The notes under the pieces: model-generated
Seen by the model: only the letters and a program-made list of their open reading frames with translations
What the model was told of the DNA's origin: nothing
Database searches by the model: none
Assembly: GCA_008360975.2 (NCBI GenBank)
Contig: CM039184.1
Coordinates: 54,712,797 to 54,776,796, forward strand
DNA from: Lichenostomus cassidix
Taxonomy: Eukaryota; Chordata; Aves; Passeriformes; Meliphagidae
DNA: 64,000 nucleotides
Direction of reading: 5' to 3'
Shown here: in pieces, positions 56,721-64,000 of the stretch
Layout: every line of letters starts with the position of its first letter
Numbering within the stretch: the first letter of the stretch is position 1
Program-made: the position numbers and the translations under genes

Positions 56721-57750
56721 GTGCTGGGGAAAAGTGATTTCTGAAAAAAAAAAAAAAAAAGGGCAGAAGTGAGACAGAAGGGTTCAGGTGGGTTGGATTG
56801 CACTTTATTCCCTGAACTGCTCTAGGGATAACTGTGTTGTACCTTACATCTAAGCTGCTTGAAAAAAAGTATTTGCTGATGTCAGTAAGTGACAGAAAGT
56901 GAAGGGCATAAACCTACAAATACCAAGCAAAGGAGATTATTGTCTGCTTTGGTTAACCATCACTATTTAAAAATAGTAATATGCTCTGAATGTGGTTAGG
57001 TGCCTGCCGTGCTGTTATACAGCTCTAACATAAACCATCCAAGAAACAAAACCTCAAACTCAAAAAACTGTGTTAAAAAAACCCCTAAAAAGAAAACATA
57101 AAAGTTCTTTCAATATAGTTTTAGACTTTAGTAAGATAAATAACTACAGAAAAATAGTTGATAAGAAGTTATTTTAAAACTGTCTTCTTTTGTGTCTTGG
57201 CCTTTTGTTTTTGTCAGTAAGTGAGGTTTTTTCATTCAATGAAATACTGTGTATTCTGCTTTTGATGTTTTTCCAAAACATAGATCAATAAGATCTGCTG
57301 AGGATTACTGAGGCTCCATCTGTTCTTGCCATGAATAGGAAATACTACAGATGACAGTGAGCAGATGTATTCCGCCTATTGCAGTCGTGCTCAAAACCAC
57401 TGTAATATTGAATTGAAAAGGCAAAAACATTTTTGTTCTATACCGATTTCTCTAGTCTTTGCCAGACTGCGTATATGTCTGACAGACATCTCAAAATCAT
57501 TTTCCTTTTCCTTAAGAATCTTCAAAATGTTGGGTGATTCTTGTTTTCTGTTTGTTTGGGGTGGTGGTGTGTGGTTGTGTTTTGCTTCTTTTTCCCTCTG
57601 GGAATTAGCATTGTTCACAGCCCAGGTGGGATGCAGTTTCACATCCAGACCAGAATGGCGTGTAATATTTTAACAACTTAGTGCCTATGGATTTATCTCA
57701 CACTTTCTTTTTTTTTTCAGTCTGATAAATTCCGAGGGGCATTGTGTGCC
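56721..57750. other. Non-coding sequence with A-rich and T-rich runs
   Basis: A17 run at 56744-56760, an A-rich segment at about 57045-57098 (AACAAAACCTCAAACTCAAA, AAAAAAACCCC) and a pyrimidine tract at about 57704-57720 ending TTTTTTTTTTCAG. The last looks like a splice acceptor, but an in-frame stop and low complexity follow, so I do not call an exon. Opposing frames at 57365-57673 plus and 57391-57642 minus lack motifs. Confidence 0.5.
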
Positions 57751-57797
57751 TTTTGTTTTGTTTTGTTTTGTTTTTGTTGTTTTGGGGTTTTTTAAGT
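57751..57797. repeat. (TTTTG)n tract with a T/G tail
   Basis: Four near-perfect TTTTG units are followed by TTTTTGTTGTTTTGGGGTTTTTT. T and G make up the whole tract. Confidence 0.9.
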
Positions 57798-58065
57798 GCA
57801 GAAAGGAAGATGAACACCAAGCAGGCAGCCTAAAATTTTGCATGTCAATATGGTAGGTGCTCTGACAGTGGTCTTTGCTTTGCCTTGGGTACTGGTTGAG
57901 TTTGAAAGCATCTCTCTCCCCCTAAGGTGACTGTCCTAAGGTGCAGGATTACAGACAAAAGAGAGATAAGGACCACAATAGCTTCAAAAGTGTAGCTATC
58001 TCTATGAGAATGGGTTATTTTGTAAAAGTTGAAAAGCATCATTAGGAACTTCAATTACATGTAGT
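57798..58065. other. Spacer between two T/G-rich tracts
   Basis: Unique sequence; a 69-codon minus-strand frame (57845-58054) has no known domain. No repeat. Confidence 0.5.
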
Positions 58066-58256
58066 CTGCGTTGCTGGTTTTTGTTGCTGTTGTTTGCTTG
58101 TTTGTTGTGGATTTTTGTTTGTTTTTTGTTTTCTTGTGTTGTGGTGTTTGGTTTTGGTGGTTTTTTGTAGTATTTTTTTTAATTGTGTGATTTTTGATTT
58201 GTTTGTGGGGTTTTCTTTTCCTTCTGTTTTTTTGGTTTTGTTGGTTTGATTTTACG
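58066..58256. repeat. Long T/G-rich low-complexity tract (about 190 bp)
   Basis: Almost all bases are T or G (TTGTTGCTGTTGTTTGC, TTTGGTTTTGGTGGTTTTTT, GTTTGTGGGGTTTTC), with only rare A and C. It is the longest of the T/G tracts and is not a simple periodic microsatellite. On the minus strand it is A/C-rich. Such tracts are frequent in songbird genomes. Confidence 0.9.
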
Positions 58257-61200
58257 TTTAATACTCAAACTGGGGTGAATTTCACCAAAGTGCATGCTGG
58301 CATCCACTGAAGCTGCTACTACAGAGTGGCTGAGGTGAAGGATAAAGAAGGCTTTGAAGGATTGAGGATTGGTGTTCCTGCTGAATTGGTAAGACTTGTG
58401 GACATAACTCCTGCCCTGTTATATCTGGGGCTGTGACTGTTGGGTAATTTTCCTGTTTCATATAAGAATCAGAGGCTGTGACAGCTAATTTTAATTTATG
58501 AAATGCTGCTGATGGGGATAGAGGTTGAGAGGTGAATGCAAAGTGGCAGAAATGTGATGAATGTACCTAGACAGCCAGGGAGACGAAGAACTCTCTCATG
58601 AGAGGAAGCTAACACAGCAAAACAGAAAGCAGGAGTGACATATGATCAAGAGAGAGAAAAAATTGTATCTAAGTGAAATGATTAAGTTGGTGCAAGTAAT
58701 AGGTTAAACTCTCTGTGAGAGCTTATGCTGGGAAGTGATGAAATTTCAAGACAGTTTTCCTGAAAAAAATAAATCCCAAACTTTAAAGGAGGATTTTCTT
58801 CATTAGAAGAATTCATTCATTAAAAGGATTGTTGAATGGGTGGTGACAATGAACAATACTTACTTTTGGTGCTGCATTTCTGTGAAAGTTGAAGTCAATA
58901 TTTTTTAAATAGCTTTTAATCATTTGGTGCTGGGGGATTTAACAGTATGAAAGCTGTATTTTGCTCCATGAGCAATTCTCCCTGATGAAGAATCCTATTC
59001 TGATGATCTCTTCATTTTTTTAACACTTTTCTCTTAGAAGAAATGCTTTGCCTAATATTGGGAAATTTTCCATTTAATTTTGTTGCTCACTTACATCAGG
59101 TATGTCCTCCTCTTTTCTCTGTTTTTCCAAAGCAAAGAGGTTATACAGTAGTACTGAATGATTTTATTTTAGATAAAGTTGATCTTTAGGGGTTGTCTGC
59201 CTATGTTAAAATGGCATCATGAAATAAAAGAAAAAAAAATTCTGCCTCAAACAATGAACTATTTCTTTGTTTAAGTCATAGTGTTAACTTGGAAAAATGC
59301 TAATCTAAGAATGATGAAAAGAAAGAATTACACCACATGAAAAGTTGTCAGCCATCATGCTAGTGCTGCCACGTGCTGCTTCCTTGGGCTGTGGGAAGGA
59401 GTTTAAACAGTTTGATGGTGATACTTGCAGATTAAAAATCTGTAGCTAGATCATATTCAACACCTTCACTGCTGCTCCAACAGCTCACATGTGATAGTGT
59501 GAGACCACCCAGGCTGCTATTATGGCTCTAAACTTGTATTCTCTGAACACTGATACAATAAACCAATGATACTTGAAGAGTGGTATTCAATCAAATTTTT
59601 AATTTTAATGAACTTCAGGCTCAGCATGATTATTTAATAAATTTTATCTGTCCTAAAAGAAAAAATAAATCTGATGTTTAGGACATATTAGTTTGCAAAA
59701 AAAATACTATTCTGAGAGTTTGCAAGCTTTAAGCTCAAAGTTATATGGAACTAGTAACAGATTTCACTCTGTAGGCCTGTCTCTTCCTAATGCAACAAAA
59801 CACCTAAGTGGAACCTTATTTTAACAAATTGGTAAAGAAATTAGAGAGTTTTTGTATGTTGAAAAGGTAAGAGTCTACTTGAGTTCTTTTTTTAATGTAT
59901 TGTGGGGTTTGTGAAACCAAGTTTTCCTAAATTACTCTTTCTTACTATTTAGTTACAGTACAGTTAATTCAGCACTTGAGATAAATGATAAAGCTTTCTT
60001 CTTTCAAGTTTTTAAATGGTATATGTTTCCTGGCATTATGGGGAAGCTTAATTTTTTCTCTTTTTTGTAATAGAGCTAGGTGCAGGATTTTGTAAATAAT
60101 AAATGGATGCTATAGTTTCTGTGGATGAGATTAAAAGCATACTAGAGTATGTTCTGAAACAATTATTGCAAAATATTACTATTCTTATGTCCTTTGGATA
60201 ATCTTTGGAGTAAGAAAATGTCTCTTTTTAATGGCAATATGAGAAGACAAGGAAGTGGGGAATACAGTTATTTGATAATGCTCTTTAAAAACCCCTCATC
60301 CAATGCAAAATTATATTCATTTTTATATAACCCTGTTTGTCTTACAACTTTTAAGATTTTATACTTAGCTCAAAATTTGGATCAATTGCACTAAGATTTT
60401 TTTAATGTTTAAATGTTAAAATGGTTTTGGTTTTGTTTCTCTTTGTAGGCCTAATTGCAGTCTTGCATCTTACATCTTGCAGTCTTAAGGGAGAAAAGCC
60501 ATTCTACACTCTATTTAAGTGTCCCATTATATGAGTAATGCTCACATGTAAATGGCCTTTGGGGATCTATAGATTTGATTCTTTTATGGTGTTATTTATA
60601 GCTTCTAAAACTATGACCAGCTGAGCCACTTAGAAAAGCAAATCATACTGGAGCCTGTACTCCATGCTCTGTTTTGCTATGTGTTCATTGGAAAGATAAA
60701 AATGAGAAAAAGACTGAGCCACAATCTTTTCTTGACTAATACTGTTAAAATCAATAAATCTACAATATCAGTAAAAGGAGTTGATTTTATTTATTCAGTT
60801 CATCAGTATTAGAGATTCTCTGCCCATTTTTCTTATCCATGTAACATTAGCAATGGACTAAGAACTAAAAGAGCAGAACAACATCACTAAAGTGTTTGAA
60901 ATATTTTTTTTCCCCTGCATGGACGATCTTGGTGGAAACCCTTGTGCATTCTAAAAGTCAGCTTGGTTATTTCTCTGAAGGTGTTTTTGGAGGAACACAG
61001 TACAGAGTAAGTTATCATGCTCTGTACTCTTTTGCTTAGCAATAGCTAATCCAGGTGCTTCTGCATCACTTGTTAGAAATGTGCATGTGTGCTCACATAT
61101 CCTGCAATTAATAGGTAAGCACTGCAGTGTTAACCAGGCTTTATGGAAATAATGTGGAAATCTGTAGGAAAAGGAAAGTGGAACAGAAAGCTATCGGTCT

Positions 61201-62421
61201 GTGACTATTGGTCTTCAAAAAATAGTTCTTGAGATTCTGAGAAGAGTCAATAAGCTAAAAGCAAAAGCAGACAGAAAAAGAATGCTGTTGATGAAAAGCA
61301 GAGTGATGTGTTAAAAATTGGTAGACATATACTCCTTTGGTACTTCAGAGGAAGGACTAAGATTGGGAAAATAATTATGGAAGAAATAAACTCATTTTTT
61401 AATTTTGTTTTTCGTAAGCTAGAGCAGCAGCAAGAAGGGGCTATGAAGTACCAACAGAACCTCTGAAGGCAGGGAATAGGAGAGCTTTTTTCCCCATTGG
61501 ATGGCAAGTAAATTTCAGAACAAGTTAGAACAACAAAATTACATTTAGGTAATGTACCTAAGTGAAAAATATATGTTTTGCTATACTTTGAATTTTCTAA
61601 CATTAATTTAATCGTTTTTTATCAACTACTGTTGATTTGTGGGCATGTCAACTTTACATGAATTGATAAAAACTTCTTTGCTGTTGTAATTCACTTTAAA
61701 ATTTTGGAATAAACATAATTAGCTAGCAACTTTTGGAGCAATTCCAAATATATAAATATCTTGTCTCATTAATATTTGCTTTTGATTTTGGTATATTTTG
61801 ATCAGGATTCTTTTTAATATTTGGGGATTTGAGTCACATACTTAATTTACTCAGCAGCAAATTACTTCATCTTGCTACTCAGGGTAATGGAAAATATTCT
61901 GGCTGTGCATCTTAAACCTCTACAAGTACTTTAAATTAAATGAAACATTGGGTCCCACTACTCTTTTATACTCCTGTAATCCAGCTGATCTCTAAGGGTC
62001 ATTGTAAAACATGTCAATAAGACAGCTGTAATAAAAACAAAAGAGTGATTATGAATTTCTTAAAAAATTTAGAAGGTTTTTTTCTAACAAAAAGTGCATC
62101 TTGGACTATGACCTATCCTGTTATGTAGGCTGCAGAAAAATGCATCTTAGGAATGGGTACTGGAAACCTTAGACAGCCAGACTTTGTACTGAAGTACTTT
62201 GTCAGTTTATTCAGGTAAACCCTTGATCCTGCAGCTCTTCAGGCAGCAATACATCTGTCAGACTCTCCAAGCTGCACTTAAAGATCTAACGATGCAACCA
62301 GACATAGAATTCAGCCAGCAGTGCTGAACTTCTGCTCCTTTTTGTCTGTAGGTAGCTGTATCTGAAAGTGTGCTTGCACTTGAAATATTACATCAGGGAA
62401 ATCACAATTGGGATTGGTGGG
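58257..62421. other. Repeat-poor non-coding stretch
   Basis: No gene is recognised over about 4.2 kb. A 9-bp stem AGTACAGAG (60999-61007) / CTCTGTACT (61020-61028) with a 12-nt loop is present. The minus-strand frame 61247-61603 (118 codons) is S/C/L-rich with no known family and sits in plain sequence, so I treat it as chance. Short T and A runs are scattered. Confidence 0.5.
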
Positions 62422-63003
62422 CAGTGAGCTGGATAAAAAGAAAAAAAAAAAGCCTATTTGGATTACTAGGCTTAGTGGATGATGGGTTGTGTTCTGCTTG
62501 GAGGCTGATAACAAGGGGAATCAAGAATCTCTCCTGAAACCTTTCCTGTTTCACAGCTCTATCAATAACCCACAAAGAAATGGGCTGTCAACAGAATTGC
62601 AGGTGATGCCAAAATTGGGTGATCCACTCTTCAGAGAGACCTACAAAGATTGGAGGAATGGGCCAGCAGGAATCTATTAAATGCAGTAAAGAAAAAGGCC
62701 AAATCCTACACTTAAGAAGGATTATGTGGAACAGCTCTACTGGGAGCTGCTCTGTTGGAGAACATCTGGGGGTCCTGATGCACAGCAAGATGAATTCACT
62801 TGCTGGCACATTGCTGTCCTGGGTAAGTCTGGGCTGGGAGCATTAGCAGGAAGGGTCACAGCCAGCAGACTGAGGAACATGACTATTACCTTCATTATAC
62901 TTCATCTAGAGTGCTGTATCGAGTTTGGGGTCCTCTAAAACAAGGTACTGATAAACAGAATTGAGCTCAGTGGAGACCCTTAAGCTGGTGGGGAACTGGA
63001 GTA
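62422..63003 (+). pseudogene. CR1 LINE ORF2 (reverse transcriptase) fragment, inactive
   Basis: The plus strand follows the 3' part of a CR1 ORF2. In order: GCTTGGAGGCTGATAACAAG (62498-62517) for the segment before the "GVPQGS" region; CTATCAATAAC (62559-62569) for the "FINDL" region; TTGCAGGTGATGCCAAA (62597-62613) for the FADD catalytic box; AGAGAGACCTACAAAGATTG; GGAGAACATCTGGGGGTCCT; AGGAAGGGTCACAGCCAGCA; and CATCTAGAGTGCTGTATCGA. In intact elements this encodes the end of the reverse transcriptase palm and thumb. Here the second position of the FADD box reads G (A-G-D) and the FINDL and FADD segments are in different frames, so the gene is broken by substitution and indel. The part before 62490 is weaker. 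The small frames at 62489-62938 and 62588-62809 are remains of it. Confidence 0.85.
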
Positions 63004-63349
63004 TTTGTTTCTTAATATTTTCTTAACATGCAGATTTCTGATAGAATCTAGACTCATTTTGCTAGTACAAAGCAGAAACATATCTCCATTCTTCACAACA
63101 ACCAACATCATTCCTCATGTCTCATTTCATATGAATTAATTTTGAAAGTTCTGTTTAAACTTAATTATGTTTATGCTGTAAATGTGAGAGAGGATTCTGC
63201 TTTTCACTGGGTAAAATTAATTCCATCATTAATTAATTCTCTTTTGTTGGTTTAGAAGATGATTTTATATGTGGCTGTAGGAAAATAGCAAAACATATTT
63301 GCTTTTTTTTCATCCAATGTTTGCACTAGTTTACCAGTTAATTTATCAA
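63004..63349. other. Unique AT-rich non-coding sequence
   Basis: No feature recognised after the CR1 fragment. Confidence 0.5.
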
Positions 63350-63850
63350 GCAGCACTTTTTGAGATCAACAGCACTGGATACTGCCCTTAATTCTTCAGT
63401 AGAAATGACCTCCAAACTCCAACCATTAACAGCACCCTTTGGTGCTACCTATGCTCTCTCTGCTGGTGTTTCTTCAGGTAGATCAGAACTATTCATAAAA
63501 GCCCCACTGCCTTCATACCACCCGTGGCACTGGGAAAGCGTTCGTAGCCTAAAGGCTGCTGTGGACAGGGACTGTTCAGAAACTGTATTCGATAATCCTT
63601 CCTTCTCTTGGGCAGTGTAGGATGTATTTCGAAGCCTGTCAGCATGCATTCCTGCAAGCTGAGTGTATGAAGCTGTTAGTGTGCTTTGGCTTGACTGAGT
63701 GCAAGTTGGAGAGCTGTGTTTGACAGCAGGAATAGGCAGAAGTAGCTTTGCTTGATCAAGAGAGCAGAAAGTGTGGTCTGTGGGTGGTAGAGAATGAACT
63801 GCAGAGAGGAAAGAATGGTGTTATCTGACAGGCATCTCTTCATAATGAGG
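63350..63850. other. Less AT-rich block with opposing ORFs, possible transcript exon
   Basis: This block has a more even base mix than most of the window and several CpG sites (CACCCGTGGCAC, GAAAGCGTTCGTAGCC, TATTCGATAA, TTTCGAAG). An 86-codon plus-strand frame (63360-63620) and a 66-codon minus-strand frame (63449-63649) overlap. Neither translation matches a family I know. CAGGTAGATC at about 63475-63484 resembles a 5' splice donor inside the plus frame. It might be an unannotated exon or a decayed repeat; evidence is weak. Confidence 0.3.
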
Positions 63851-64000
63851 TGAATTTTATACGGGGTGGTTTGGGGTTTCCTTGGGAATTTTATTTTGTT
63901 CAAAGTGTGCTAGCGTCTCCTGAGGGTGTTAATGACTTTGCAAGTGTAAAATTTTTATGGTCTAAAATACCAGTATAAAGAGATTTGATATAGGATTAAT
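63851..64000. other. Window end, non-coding
   Basis: Short unique sequence with no recognised feature. Confidence 0.5.

Noticed and set aside
57700..57740. Strong splice-acceptor-like pyrimidine tract ending CAG
   Set aside because: Followed by low-complexity T/G sequence and stops, with no donor or coding continuation.
61247..61603. 118-codon open frame on the minus strand
   Set aside because: S/C/L-rich translation without known family; no supporting promoter or conservation evidence.
1..64000. CRISPR array, bacterial operon, phage or plasmid content
   Set aside because: No spaced direct repeats, no dense coding and no ribosome-binding organisation; repeats are avian CR1 and LTR.

Overview
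The window is non-coding nuclear DNA from a bird. The main evidence is a set of CR1 non-LTR retrotransposon fragments of different ages, two or three of which still show the CR1 3'-end octamer pair (ATTCTRTG-type). There is also a solo retroviral LTR with a target-site duplication, and many T/G-rich or A/C-rich low-complexity runs. I think a songbird or close relative is more likely than a galliform, from the long LTR and the abundance of (T)nG tracts, but the sequence alone does not prove it. The background is AT-rich, with no CpG island, no convincing promoter, no tRNA or rRNA, no CRISPR array and no operon-like organisation.

I accept no protein-coding gene. The longest open frames (137 codons at 18193-18606 minus; 118 codons at 61247-61603 minus and 42393-42749 minus; 117 codons at 4332-4685 minus) have no recognisable family, composition bias or splice context and are of the size chance gives in 64 kb of AT-rich DNA. 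The only coding-derived sequence I recognise is the broken 3' part of a CR1 reverse-transcriptase ORF near 62.42-63.00 kb. The window is therefore an intergenic desert or the inside of one very large intron; the sequence does not say which.

Layout: 0.47-0.89 kb, a 215-219 bp tandem duplication; 2.05-2.26 kb, CR1 (minus); 5.55-5.99 kb, ancient CR1/L3-like remnant (minus); 6.05-6.12 kb, T/G-rich run; 7.83-8.05 kb, CR1 (minus); 15.91 kb, perfect 14-bp hairpin; 19.59-20.09 kb, old CR1 (minus); 22.82-23.08 kb, 27-bp duplication beside an ancient CR1 (minus); 29.86 kb, 15-bp triplicate; 31.85-32.18 kb, hairpin and a nearly pure A/T block; 40.59-40.89 kb, CR1 (plus); 41.93-43.31 kb, solo LTR of 1374 bp flanked by CCATA; 49.28 kb, (CAAAAC)n; 50.44 kb, 20-bp duplication; 53.54-53.62 kb, nested palindrome; 57.75 and 58.07-58.26 kb, T/G-rich tracts; 62.42-63.00 kb, CR1 ORF2 fragment (plus).

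Between these lie long repeat-poor stretches. Several are dense in homeodomain- or octamer-like words and look like candidate conserved non-coding elements (17.26, 25.84, 27.00, 28.33, 36.15, 36.47, 44.25, 51.96 and 56.44 kb). That label rests on appearance only and needs a cross-species alignment. No undescribed multi-gene system is visible. The items most worth a second look are the solo LTR with its internal repeat and terminal hairpin, the nested palindrome at 53.55 kb, the 215-bp duplication, and the candidate conserved blocks.
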